From positions 14,640,930-14,704,929 of the forward strand of contig CM026427.1 in NCBI GenBank assembly GCA_014871385.1: DNA of 64,000 nucleotides, given 5' to 3'. Of the stretch, positions 48,310 to 60,810 are shown piece after piece. The stretch is from Ceratodon purpureus. Its lineage: Eukaryota > Streptophyta > Bryopsida > Pseudoditrichales > Ditrichaceae. The notes beneath the pieces are model-generated. The model saw only the letters and a program-made list of their open reading frames with translations, was not told the DNA's origin and did not search any database. Positions within the stretch are counted from its first letter, which is position 1. Each line of letters opens with the position of its first letter. A program made the position numbers and the translations under genes.

Positions 48310-51300
48310 ATGATTCTCTCAAAGGCGCGCTCGTCCATCTCGGCGCATGGCGAGAAGGGAAAACTCCACTGCGGGGCACAGAGCAAAGCACCGAGCATCC
48401 CAGACTTCAAGCAGCTTTTAGAGATCCGAGATTACAAGGGCGCTGTAACTGTGCTCCAGTTCAAACGCATGGTAAGGCCACACTCACTGCGTTGGGTATT
48501 TGGGCAGCCATTTGTGGTTTCCAAAGTGTTGAAGTAAATGGATGGCTCCATGGATTAGGGTTTTGTAACTGGCTGTAGGCAGATCCATGCGACAAGAAAA
48601 CGCTCGAGTGGCTGGCATACGCGCATTTCCACCATGCAGAGCATGATAAGGCGTTGCTCTTGTACAAGGAGCTCCTGGAAATGCCTGAAGCGGACCCTGC
48701 TTACCACACATATTCGGCCGCGTGCCTGTTCTACATGGCCAACTACGATGAAGCGAAAGAGGCTGCTCTGAAAGGTAAACAAAATCAACCTCTGTAGAGA
48801 TGTGTTGTTGGGCGAAGACAGATATCTGTGATTGGCGTTGTCCTGCCCGCTCGACAGCAGATTTTTGTTTTGTGGATTGATTCAAACCTTGCATGTTGTG
48901 GTTTGTGAAGTGAAGGTCCCGAGAGCCCATTGCAGAGACGGATACTATTGCACGTAGCGCACCGCCAGAATGACGAGAAGAAATTGCTGGAGTATCATAA
49001 CGGCTTAGGGGAGAGTCATGAAGACCAACTAAGCCTGGCGTCCATTCACTTTTTGCGGACGCAGTACCAAGAAGCGATCGACATCTATAAGAAGCTCCTC
49101 CTCAACAACAGGCAATTTTCTCACGAACTCCATTTCTTCCAGAAATGTTGGGAATGCTGCTCCGATATGTTAACAACTCTTGTTGGAAATGAGAGGGCCT
49201 AGCTGGATCAAAGAAAAATTCTGTAGTGTATGACACAGGGTTTTGGCCATGCAACAGAGACTGGCTGGCGCTGAATGTTTTTGTTGCACTGTGCTACTGC
49301 AACATGGATTACTACGACGTGAGCCTTGAGATTTTGGACGTTTACCTGCAGGTTTGTCACCGCCACACGCTTCATTTCCAGCAGAGATTTTTTGTTCATT
49401 TCTATTCCAAGGGTTTATCTGTATCCATTGTAATAATGTAATTGATGCTCGACATTGTGCTGCCAGGTACATCCAGACAGCCCATTAGCAGTCAACGTCA
49501 AGGTCCGAACTCGTTCTCTGTAACTCTTGTAATATTTTCTCAACTTAGGGTTTGCACATTGAATTAATTGTGCCGTCGTCATTTCTTATTGAGTGTGATG
49601 ACGTCGATGAGGCACCTCTTTCCTGGCGCATTCCAGGCATGCAACAATTACAAGCTCTTCGATGGGAAGATGGCCGAGTCAGATTTAAAATCGTTGCAGG
49701 ATGCTCTTAACCCCGCCCCTATCGAGAATGATCTTGTAAATCACAATATCGTCGTCTTCCGCAACGGTGAAGGAGCTTTGCAGGTATTATAACGCGACCC
49801 AGTATGATGTATGCTGACCTGTTCTGAAACTAGTTTTAAGAGTTTACAAGCCTCGGTTATGGAACAGTGAATGAATCGGTCTGGACACGTCCAATTCACC
49901 AACAGAATGTACTTGACTTGTAGGCATTGCCACCGATGATTGATATTCTGCCAGAAGCTCGAATGAACCTGGTTATATACCACCTGAAACAGGGGGGTAG
50001 GTGTTGTGAAGAAACTCAGATACGGAGCCTTTCCTGTTAACGCGAATTTTGGCTTTTATATGCTGTTGTGATTAGTAGTTTAGTTATTAGTGCATACCAT
50101 CTTATTATGCAAACCTGACATGCTCCACTGGACAGAGCAGAGATCCAAGAAGCATACAATATGGTGAAGTCTTTCGAACCAACGACCCCCCAGGAGTACA
50201 TAGTGAAGGCTGTAAGCTGCGCTAGTCTGGGTCAAGATATGGATAATGCAGAGCTCCTGAAGCAAGCCCAGCAGTATTTCCAGGTGGTGGGCGCATCGGC
50301 CAGTGAGTGTGACACGATTCCAGGGCGTCAATGTATGGCTTCCTGCCACTTTCTTCTCAAGCAGTTTGACGATGCTTTGATTTACCTGAAGGTACAACCC
50401 TTGTTGCTTCATTAATCGGAAATAGGTTCATAATCTTGGTCCCAAGCTTATGTTAGTCTGTGATCCGATCTACTTGTCTTGCATTGGTGGCAGTCCATCA
50501 AAGCATACTGTGAAGCTCAGGATGAATTCAACTGGAACTATGGAATTGCCTTAGCTGCGTCAGGCGCTTATCAGGAGGCAGAGGAGGCGTTGCTGCTGGT
50601 CCGCAATGAAAAATTCCGCGGTGACTACTATTACCAAGCATGGCTTTCCTTCTGTTACATTGCCAATGGCAAAGCAGGCCTTGCTTGGGAGCTGCATTTA
50701 CAAACAGTAACTTCCAGTGCATCCTTCAGGTAGCTTTATCTCGAATTGATCCCTAATGCAAATAGCATCTGAACCTGAGCTTTATGGACGATTTGGTTAA
50801 CGAACCCAGTTGTGCATATCTTCATGTGGCTGCAGTTTGTTGCTGTTGATTGCCAACGAGTGCTACAAAACGGGGCAGTATTTATATGCTGCCAAGGCAT
50901 TTGATCTGCTCGGCCGAATGGACGAGTCCCCTGAATATTGGGAAGGTAAACGAGGAGCCTTGGTTGGAGTTTTCCAGAAGGTTGCCTCTGGCGAGGAGCC
51001 CAAAGAGAGTCTCTTGGATATTCTGGCACTCCTCCAAAACTCAAACAAGTCTGAGGTACACATCTCGAAACAAATGTAAACACCATGGACTGAATTTATG
51101 TCACTGTCACGCACCCCGGGCTCCAAGGTTATGACTCATACACCTTTCAATAATATCCCAGGGTATATCATGTTTGTTCATTCTTCGATTCCACTATCAC
51201 GAACCAGGTGTAAGAATTTCACTCGGTGAGTAGAGGGAGACATGTCATGTGAAGCTCTACTCGGTTGAAGGCAAAGTAGAAACGAGGTCCTCATGTTATG

Positions 51301-51381
51301 CTGTTGTTGTCATGAATGAAGGCCGAATACATTGTGCGGATCATCAAGAAATGGGCCAAGGAGTGCATAGCACTTCCGTGA
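48310..51381 (+). CDS. IFT56: Intraflagellar transport protein 56 (TTC26/DYF13), complete, 11 exons, 557 aa
   Basis: TPR-repeat subunit of IFT complex B, needed to carry motility-related cargo into cilia and flagella. Exons: 48310-48471, 48579-48774, 48916-49111, 49258-49351, 49467-49502, 49637-49783, 49924-49996, 50138-50391, 50494-50729, 50836-51055, 51322-51381. Total 1674 nt; phases close throughout. Hallmarks along the protein: [87 protein letters not shown] and a C-terminal [11 protein letters not shown]. The length is close to human IFT56 (554). Intron 3 appears to use a GC donor (AG|GC at 49110-49113), since no GT fits the frame. Expression would be expected in sperm-forming tissue; that is inference. 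Confidence 0.96.
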
Positions 51382-52214
51382 CAGCTGCATCTGCCATATT
51401 ATTACAAATGTGAACATTGCGAACAAATTACTTAATGTAATGACATCGATCTCAATTGGCAAGAATTCAACTCAAGGGTTGTTGGCACTTCATATCGTCA
51501 ACCGTTGCACAGATGATTAGGTGGTGTTAACATTAATCTGAACCAAAAAAAACCCAGGCCCGCTTGTTCACAACACTTCACGCTTTAAGACATTTGTTGC
51601 AACTCAGCTCACATCGGTTTATATTTGCTGCAGCTCAGTGTGTGTGTGAAAAGGAGACAATCAAATCATAACAAAAAAAGAAATGAAATTTTGAAAAATA
51701 AAGCTCTAGAAATGAATCAGAGATGGATGTAGGTCTAGACACTTCAAAATCTAGTGAACATGAACATTCAAATTAGATATTCTTGGTTTTCTGATTGGTG
51801 GAAGATTTGAGGTGGCTTTTTTCCAAATGTAAAGAATTGTGAAATCCATCATTTTTCCTAGTATGGCTTATTTTTGAGATGTCATTTTTATTCAAAAACT
51901 CAATGGAAGAAATAGTGATTTTGGTCTTCGAAATAATCTAAATTAAACTTTTGTTAAAAGTAATACTATTACATCATGTTCAATTTTGCTTTAAGGCAAG
52001 TTGACGACTTAAAGGATGCATGAATTTCACAACCTTGCTGAAGCGCGTCCAAAGGCAATAATCGTAAATGAATATCCTTGGTTGTTTGCTTAATGGAAAA
52101 TTGAGGTGGTTTTTCTGTAAATTAATGCAAAGAATGAAAGAACTTGTTGAAGAACTCCTTTTTTCTGTGATTAGAATTTGAGGTGTCATAGATATTCAAG
52201 AGGTACAACAAGGC
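51382..52214. other. AT-rich DNA between IFT56 and the copia element
   Basis: IFT56 3'UTR and unclassified AT-rich DNA. Copia inserted here, leaving GTGTG at 52215-52219 as the left half of its target duplication. Confidence 0.5.
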
Positions 52215-52219
52215 GTGTG

Positions 52220-52369
52220 TATTAGTTTACAATCTACATTCATTAGGGTTTCTCAGACATTCGGCCCTAACAGCCGCCGGTCCTATGACCGTGTACATTA
52301 CAGAGTACTTATACTCTGTGCCACTACTCAATCGCTCTCTCTTACATTGAGCATTTCACAATACCAACA
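52220..52369 (+). repeat. 5' LTR of the copia element
   Basis: Starts TATTAGTTTACAATC, ends CACAATACCAACA. Direct repeat of 57425-57574. Confidence 0.95.
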
Positions 52370-52381
52370 TGGTATGAGAGC
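52370..52381 (+). other. Primer-binding site (initiator tRNA-Met type)
   Basis: TGGTATGAGAGC immediately after the 5' LTR; one mismatch from the usual plant PBS complementary to initiator tRNA-Met. Confidence 0.85.
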
Positions 52382-52422
52382 TCTCTGTGGTACACAGAAG
52401 CAGATCCGCCTAGCCATTCAGA

Positions 52423-55400
52423 ATGGACTCATTTCTTAGAGAGATGACTGAATCTACGAAGTTAGATGGTCAGAAAAATTACATGCTCTGGAGCTATCGT
52501 GTCAAGATGTTGCTTATGCAAGAGAACTTGTGGAGATTCTTCTCAGCTTCAACGACACCTCCGGATGCTAGTAGCTCCAGCCCCAACTCATCGGCAGCCA
52601 CCTCTACTGTCACCGCAGCTCCAACGAACGTGGCAGCTACCGCACCCTCATCACAGACCGCAGCGACACCCGCACCTGCAACCGCCACACATCTGTCAAG
52701 CAGTGAGGCAGAGCTCAAGATTCGGGCCTGTCGAATTCTTATTTCTACGGTAAAAGATCACATTATCTTTCATATTATGCATCTCACAGATCCATTACAA
52801 ATATGGGACACTCTCAAACGTATGTACGATGTTCAGAGCCCTTCTAGACGATTAGCTCTCAAGGAAAAACTTTACTCACTCAGAATGGTAGAGGGCAAGA
52901 CAGTAGATTCGCATCTTCAAGAAACAAATTCCATCATTACTCAACTTGCTAGCCTAGGAGTGGTCATTCAAGATGAGGATATTGTAGATCAGATGCTAGC
53001 TAGCCTACCTAGATCATGGTCTACTTTCAAAGCTATACAGAAAGGAAGAGATAGAAGCCCTACCTTCCCGGAATTACAAGGCTTAATGCTTCACGAAGAG
53101 AGCTCTAAGCTTCTGGAGAGGGACCAGGACTCCGAAGAAGTTCTCTACGCCAAAGGTAACGATCGCTTCCAGCGACCACCTCAAGGGCGTGATTACAGAG
53201 GGGGAGGACGCTTTAGCCGAAGCAATCGTGCAGGACGCGGCCGCACTTCACTTCACAATCGTCCCTGCAGGACATGCGGCCAACCCCGCCATCATGAGAA
53301 GGATTGCGAAGCAGTCAAGATGGAGCGTCAAATTCGGGACCTCCAAGTCCAACTCTCCAAGCTCAAAATACAAGGCAGCTCTTACCTGGCCATCAGCGAC
53401 GATCTCGAAGATGACTACGATGACACCGATGACATCGACGACAACAAAGCCTCGATCAACGCTTGTATGGCCGCTTTTTCCACGGACGAAGACCCCTGGT
53501 TCTTAGATTCCGGGGCCAGTTCCCACGTCACGGGCAACTCCAGCGCCCTGTCCAATCTGACAGAATCCTCTGTTAGTAGCATTCGCGCTACCGCGGGGCA
53601 AGTGCTTCCCGTTCATAGCAAGGGAACTGTAACCTTTTCTAATCCTATAATAAAGCCTATCAATGACGATCTCTACGTACCCGGGGTAAAGACTAACTTA
53701 GTCTCAGTTGGCACTCTTGCCGACCAGGGCTATGTTATTGTCTTCACAGCTAAACACTGTCTAGTTCTAGACAATCCGTGTCACGACATAATTTTGCAAG
53801 CAGGGCGTGATCCTCGCACCAAGCTTTATAAGCTATCTGCTCAGACGGCTCGTTCTCCCGCCCTGACTCTCTCGGCAGCTACTCATTCGAAGTCCTCCAT
53901 CGAGACTAGTAACTTGTGGCATAGGCGATTAGCCCACATCAACCGACAGTCACTATATCATTTGACTAATCGAAACCTTGTAAATGGAGTACCCAGAATT
54001 CCATACCTTAAGCAACACTGCGACAGTTGTGTTCTTTGAAAATGTCACCGTCAATCCTTTCCGAGACTCCGAACTACATTCTCCGAGAAGCCATTGGAAC
54101 TGATCCACAGCGATATTTGCAGGCCTCTACCAACTGCTACACGTACCCACTGTAAGTATATACTTACTTTTATCGATGATTTCTCACGCAAATCCTGGAT
54201 TTATTTTCTCACAACGAAGGATCAGACATTCTCCTACTTTGTCAAATTCAAAAATCTTGTAGAGACACCACTTCGCAAGATTCAGGCACTACGGACTGAC
54301 AGGGGCGGAAAATACCTGTCGCAAGAATTCCAAGATTATTGTACACTTCACGGAATCCACCATCAGCTCACCACTGGCTACTCGCCCCAACAGAATGGAA
54401 TAGCAGAGCGCCAAAACCGCTATCTCCTAGAGGGCATTCGCGGCGTCGTGGCAGGCACACGCATTCCTCAGTTTCTTTGGGATGAGATCGGCCGAGCCGT
54501 CAATTATGTCCAAAACCGACTCCCCTGTCGCGCCCTCCATCTGCAGACACCAAAGGAGGCATTCACAGGTATTAAACCTAACTTATCCCACCTTCGAGTT
54601 ATAGGTTGTGTGGCTTTTTGTCACATCCCTTCAGAAAAACGGACCAAACTCGATCATAAGGCCATTCCAACCCTTTTTCTAGGCTACGACGAGCAGTCAA
54701 AAGCATATTGTTGTTACAACCCTCAGTCCCGTAAAATTGTTATTAGTCGGGATGTTATGTTTAATGAAGATAGTTTTAGTCTTCCTCAACTACCTAGCAG
54801 ACCCCCATACAACATACTTGAGGACTTAGGGACTCCAAACAATGACTCTGCTCCGGACACATCTCAGTGTCCCATACCCAATGAGACCTTGCAGAATCCC
54901 CAATGCCTTCCCGAAGAACTTACATTAGCATCACCTTCTGCTTCCCCGCCTCGTCCTACCTTTCCCAATCCAACCCCCGAGTCAGAACCAGCAACTCCCC
55001 TGCTTCCAATCACAGCCCGCCGCAGCAGTAGAACAAGAGCCCCTAGTGTAAAACTCGGTGATTACTATGTCTACATGTCTTCGGAGTCCCCAGATTGTTT
55101 CCCAATGCCCGTTTCAGCGTCTACAGTCCCTAGACCCCTAGAGTTCCCTGAACCAACATTTCAACAAGCCATAGCCAGCAAACAGTATTCACAAGAACAA
55201 GACATGGGTGCTAGAAGACCTTCCTGCCGGAGTAAAACCAATCACTTGCCGTTGGGTCTTCAAGACCAAGCCCGGTCTTCCCGGATCATCAGCCACCCAA
55301 AAAGCTCGTTTAGTCGCCCGTGGTTTCGAACAAAAAGCCGGGATCGATTATGAGGAAACGTTCGCTCCTGTAATTAAGTGGGTAACAATCCGCACTGCCG

Positions 55401-56782
55401 TAGCTCTTGCCGCATCCAATGACTAGGAGTTACACCATATGGACGTGAGGACCGCGTTTCTACATGGAGTTCTCAAAGAAACCGTGTACATGAAGCAACC
55501 GCCCGGGTTCGAGGTCCCCGGACACGAGCAAAAAGTCTGCAAGTTGCTGCGGTCCCTCTACGGGTTGAAACAGTCCCCGAGGGCCTGGTACGACCGCATC
55601 GACTCCTCATTGAGAGACATCGGACTTCATCGCAGCTCATTCGACCCTAACCTGTATTATCTACATCAAGGTAACAACATCCTACTCGTTATGTTATATG
55701 TTGATGACTTATTCATTACTGGAAGTTGTTTAAAGCTCATTAGCTGGATTAAATGCTTTCTCAACAAAACCTTCGACATGACCGACTTGGGCCGAATTCA
55801 AAAATACCTTGGGATATTCTTTGAATACTTACCGGCCGGTATTCTTCTTCATCAAAAAGAATACGCCACATCAATTCTTGAGGAATTCCTCCCGCCATGG
55901 CTGCACGCATCCAAGGTACCGCTACCTGCCGGACAGTCTCTCACCTCACAGACCGGCACACCACCAGTTGACTCAACACACTACTCTCAACTCATCGGCA
56001 AGCTCATATTTTTGACGATCACAAGACCCGACATATCATACGCTGTCAACAGGGTGGCTTCCTTCATGTCCAGCCCTCAACAAGCACACCTCGAAGCAGC
56101 GACTCACATTCTGCGGTACCTCAAAGGAACCCCAGACTATGGACTACTCTATGAGCAAAACAAACAATTCACCATCTCAGGTTTCACGGACGCGGATTGG
56201 GGTACCTGTCCCGAAACGAGAAGGAGCATCGGAGCTTATCTTTTTACTGCCGCAGGAGGTCCTCTCAGTTGGCAGAGCAAACGCCAAGTAACCATCTCCA
56301 AATCTTCAACTGAATCCGAATATCGTGCATTAAGCGATGGTGTCCAGGAGGTTGTGTGGCTCATCCGCCTACTCCGAGAACTCCAGGTTCCTTCTACCCA
56401 ACCTGTTCCTGTGTCACACACCAACTCCGAGATTAGCTCTTCTCTCTCTCCTCCACTTCAATTGCACTGCGATAACCAAAGTGCAATTAAGTTAGCCAAA
56501 AATCCGGTTTCCCATGCAAGAACAAAACACATTGATATTCATTATCACTTTGTGAGAGAATGCGTGTTAGAGGGGGAAATAGGTCTTCAATTTATCAATA
56601 CGGCGAATCAACCCGCTGATATTCTCACAAAGCCACTTGGGCGAACCAAATTTGAGCTACATAGATCTAACCTAAACCTCTTCAGCCTCTCCTTTCTACA
56701 AAATAGAAAATCAGCGTCGGAGATACTCCTCTGCCTCGACCAAGGACTTAAAAGCCTTGAACTCACAACCTCTAAACCCTAA
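52423..56782 (+). pseudogene. Copia gag-pol polyprotein gene, interrupted
   Basis: Opens at ATG 52423. Gag is followed by a zinc knuckle (CRTCGQPRHHEKDC, CX2CX4HX4C, about 53266-53307), the protease DSG site (WFLDSGASSH, about 53500) and the GAG-pre-integrase (LWHRRLAHI, about 53916). Integrase carries the D, D and E motif surroundings HSDICRP, RTDRGGKY and NGIAERQ. RT starts in another frame near 55208, has YVDD at 55697-55708 and is followed by RNase H (FTDADW, LHCDNQSAI, HIDIHYHFVR) to 56782. Three defects are visible: an in-frame TGA at 54037-54039, a frameshift (probably with loss of bases) just before 55208, and an in-frame TAG at 55424-55426. With one LTR difference, these lesions are recent, or the copy was mobilised in trans. 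Confidence 0.95.
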
Positions 56783-57415
56783 TACTTGTCTCCTACAATC
56801 TTCCCAGCTTCTAAAAATTCCATTCCATCTACCTTGCCTAGCTGCATAGTACTTCGAAGCTCTAACCTCTAACCTTGATCCTCTGCTGGTATCTCTCGGC
56901 CACTTCTCTATCGGTTCCAAGCTGACACAGACGCAGCCATCATCCTTAGCACAACAACACTGCCGCGGCTTGTCACTTGTAACATACCACTCACGATCAG
57001 CACCGACACCGCACAGGTAGAAGACAATTCAAACAATCAACCCTAGAGATACAACAAGCGGCGAAAACCCTTACCTTTACAAGATCGCCCCCGATGATGT
57101 TTACTGATGCTTGAGGCTCCCTCAAGGTTCTCGTACTGCTCCAACGACGACTCCCAATGACTCTCCCGGTGACGCACAAGACTCGACTCCTTATGGCTCT
57201 CCCGGTAGCGCGCAAAGACCACCTCGACACTCTCCACAACTCGGTTACACACACTACGCACCACGGTTGCCACGGCCCAAATTAGCGTCAACAACGCTTG
57301 AATACATCGGCTCCAACCCTCATCGTCCATCTCCGAAGAGCGTATCAACTCTACCGACTTAATCCACAACAATTAGAAGCTGTAAATATCACAATCTGAC
57401 ACCCTGCGCCAGCTT
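56783..57415. other. Non-coding copia segment between pol and the 3' LTR
   Basis: Plus-strand ORFs here are short. Overlapping minus-strand ORFs (56711-57372) lack recognisable domains. It might have held an extra or antisense ORF in the parent element; this cannot be shown. Confidence 0.5.
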
Positions 57416-57424
57416 GAGAGGGGA
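57416..57424 (+). other. Polypurine tract of the copia element
   Basis: GAGAGGGGA directly abuts the 3' LTR and is placed where plus-strand synthesis starts. Confidence 0.8.
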
Positions 57425-57574
57425 TATTAGTTTACAATCTACATTCATTAGGGTTTCTCAGACATTCGGCCCTAACAGCCGCCGGTCCTATGACCGTGTA
57501 CATTACAGAGTACTTATACTTTGTGCCACTACTCAATCGCTCTCTCTTACATTGAGCATTTCACAATACCAACA
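57425..57574 (+). repeat. 3' LTR of the copia element
   Basis: 149 of 150 positions identical to the 5' LTR. Confidence 0.95.
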
Positions 57575-57579
57575 GTGTG

Positions 57580-59205
57580 GGATCTCAAGGTTCACCTATA
57601 AAGACAAAACTCGGAGGAAGTTGAAACTAAAGTATAGGGTTCAAGGTAGGAGTACATGAGCATATACATGTAAAAAAAGAAGTGCATCAAGCCAACAATT
57701 TATGGCTTTGCATTTCTGGGGTTTCATGGTCCCGAATTTTTGTGACAATTTTGCAATATAAATACATATTTCATCATTAATGTATGTTGTGATACCTTAC
57801 CAATATAATTTATTCAATTGTGAATTCATAGTAGTATGCATTTTATCAATTTTGTCACAGTCAACTAATTTGTTAATAAGTTTGTGAAGATAAATATTCT
57901 AGCATTGTGTTGATGACTCAAAGCTGTAAATACACTACTTTTGCTTCTTTTAGCTGTAGTTATCAAATTCACCATATCAAAGATGAAACTGATGTTGAAT
58001 TTCATATTGTATGAACTACAATTTGTGATTACTTTGTATATTATGCTTGTAAAGATGCTCCAACTCACATCTTTAAATTGAAATCAAAAGGAGGATCAAT
58101 ATCCAGTATCCACATCTTTTCCTAACAAAATCATTCAAATACTCTACACTTTTTATCAAGCATTTACCTTGACTATTCTTTCAAAACTTGTATAGTTTTT
58201 ATCAATTATTTGCGTCAATTATTATAATAAAAACTATTTTTATCAACTAGAAAGTTATGTATTGTTATGAAAAACAACTTAACTTGATGTATACTCAGTT
58301 GGATTTCACAAGTGGTATACTGGATGCATGACCAGGCTAAATGTTAAATGAACACTTTCTATATATTTTTGAATAGGTTTGGGATTTTCAATCACACTAT
58401 TCTACAACCTTACACAAGAGAATTGCATCAGGGTCTTCTAATATGATAATGATTTTATATGTCTCAACAATTTTGGCTTCTAAACGGGAAGATCTCTCGA
58501 CACTCTAATATTGATATCCCAAAATCACATATCCGCACAAGATAAAACAACCTATGATAGGAAGTATGATTATTGTGCCTTTTTGCCATTGTTAAATTTT
58601 TTCAAAAATTCCACATAAAGACAAATGTCAAAAATGGAGAGTGGAAATGAAATTTATTTTTTAGACCAAATATGAGTTTGTTATGAGCTTTTGAAGTGTG
58701 TGCTGTCCAATTGACTCAAAAGAATATCTACATTATCCTCAAACCAAGAAAAAGTGTATTTATAAAGGCCATCTAATTCACTTGTAATGTTCAGTTTATG
58801 TGACAAATCCCAACTTCTTTGAACTATATTAAAAAACTTTGTTTGTTTGAATACGAGTATTCAACCCAATAGTTTTTATTGCAATGGAACGGTATACAAC
58901 AATCCTTACTTTTCCTGATCATGGTACACACACATGCACATGGAGACATTGTGTAATGCGTCTAAGATAGATAAGTGGTAAAATAGTACGTGAAATGCCA
59001 TACATCCGTAACCAAATGATTACCAATTTTCATATTCTAATCATGCAAACAACAAAGCAATTGTCTTTGTCTCCTTACATATTTTTTTTTTTGTAAAACC
59101 AAAGATTTCCACACATTTAAACTTTACAACTATGTTTACACTTTATTATTGAGTATCTTACGTTTCACAGGATTGAAATCATCAATCGTAAGTTATCTAT
59201 GTAAG
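57580..59205. other. AT-rich DNA right of the copia insertion
   Basis: No domain-bearing ORF, RNA gene or classified repeat recognised. Confidence 0.4.
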
Positions 59206-59590
59206 CTATCTAGGTATCATAACATATTTGTTCATTCTTTCTTTTGATAACAAAACATATGGTAATCCTAATGTGAATGCCTCGCAAATGCCAATGATAA
59301 CTTTTGCACCAACATTGGCTCCTTGAGCTTTATGTCCAGTCATGGCATAAGCCAAAGTCAACAAAAATATAGACTTAAAGTAGTTAAACTTGGTCTTTCC
59401 TTTCTTCAACTTTGTTTTGTAGCCGGATTCCAACATACTTTTTGTAATTCCTTCAACATTTGTATCTTTTTTAAAATGAATAGCTCCTATTTTACCCATT
59501 GCACAATTGTTGACTCAATTTTCAATATTAGTATTGTCTAAAACCATGACAAGCGCACCTAGAACGGCTTTTTTGAATTAGTTGAATTTG
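59206..59590 (-). pseudogene. PIF1-like (Helitron-type) helicase relic
   Basis: The 97-codon ORF ending at 59206 contains LTLAYAMTGHKAQG (residues 47-60), matching helicase motif VI surroundings (T-x-HKxQG), and PYVLLSKE (80-87), matching the YVALSR block that follows it in PIF1 helicases. Upstream, across an in-frame stop, minus-strand codons about 59517-59561 read GALVMVLDNTNIEN, like the GxxVMxLxN segment that precedes motif VI. Spacing and order fit the C-terminal part of a Helitron or PIF1 helicase. The upstream Walker motifs are not found in the window. Decayed; source element unknown. Confidence 0.65.
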
Positions 59591-60810
59591 CGATGCTAGA
59601 TTCAATGATCACTAAGTTCTTCAATATCGAATGCATTAGAGTCAATGGGCACTAAGAACACTTCACTAGGATTGAATAGCTTATGAATCAAGATGTTACA
59701 TTTATTGACATCAATTCAATGGATATATAGAGTTGTTGTTTAATTATCAAGGTCCGTTGTAAATTTGTCTTCACCAATCACACAAGATTTTATGCCTAAA
59801 AATTTTATTAAAAATTTGATGCCTTAAAAGTTTATTTTGCAAAGATATTTGATTTTTATAAGGTCATTGGTTCTTGTATGCATTGAACTTAGTTTTGCAC
59901 TCACCAAATTTGAGCCCCAATGCCCCATGTCTTTATTTTAACCGTAAAATAAAATTCTCTTGGTTATTAGAGGTGTCTTGAATTTCCTTTATACTCTTCA
60001 ATTCAAAACATCAAAAGAGTAATCTTTTCATGTCTAATTGAAAACCCAAGTGATAGGTATATTTCCATCCCTCATAAGAAACACAAAAACTACAACTCAA
60101 TTGTAGCAAAAATTAGATTTATGGACATTATTGAAGTTGAATTAGCTCAATTTTAATCAAATCCTTGGAGGCAGTCACTATAATTGTGATTTCTGTGGAA
60201 GGACATGCAGAGTGGATGAATTTTTTGAGTGAACAAAAACTTCATATATCAAATTGGATGAAAATTTATCATTAGATGAGAATCAGATGAAAATTGCCCA
60301 TTTGATGAAATTTGCATGTCAATAAAAACATGGAATGAAATATGTCCTTTGCCAAAAACTAAATGAAATCTGCTCCTTGAATGAAATCTTCCACCTAAAT
60401 GAAATATGCTCAACAATGAGAACTGCTCATGTATGAATGTATTCTCTTTGGAAATTAGTCTTGTCCCTTTTTGTCCTAGTGTATAATTGGTAGCATATGC
60501 AAATTATGTTAGAATGTAAGTGGCTGTGGTTTGCCCAAATTCAGATCATATCCTAGTAAAAATCATAACTTTTGCTTGATTTCTTCAAAAATTATCTCAG
60601 TAGAAAGCTACTGGTGTAAAGTATGTTTGGAAAAAATAAATAAATCACCAAAAATTATGCAGCTCAAAATAGCATGCTCAAAAGAGTTGCAACAAGAAAA
60701 TCGTCTCAAAGAATTTAAAGGATTAAATTATTTTAGATTTAAGATTTTCTTTTCAAAAAAAATTATACTATTACATATAATTTTACAACGGAACTACTTT
60801 CATAAGTTCT
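59591..60810. other. AT-rich DNA
   Basis: Possibly further decay products of the helicase-bearing element. Tandem-like variants of ATGAAATTTGCTC/ATGAAATATGCTC occur at 60290-60420. No gene recognised; the ORF at 60531 is Lys/Phe/Ile-rich and not called. Confidence 0.4.

Larger units (their letters stand above)
52220..57574 (+). mobile_element. Ty1/copia LTR retrotransposon, full-length, young, coding-defective
   Basis: Two 150-bp LTRs (52220-52369 and 57425-57574) differ at one position (C/T in TATACTCTGTG). A 5-bp target duplication GTGTG flanks it (52215-52219, 57575-57579). A primer-binding site follows the 5' LTR and a purine tract precedes the 3' LTR. Domain order gag, protease, integrase, RT, RNase H is that of copia. 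LTR ends are TA...CA instead of TG...CA. About 640 bp without a sense ORF separate pol from the 3' LTR. Confidence 0.97.
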
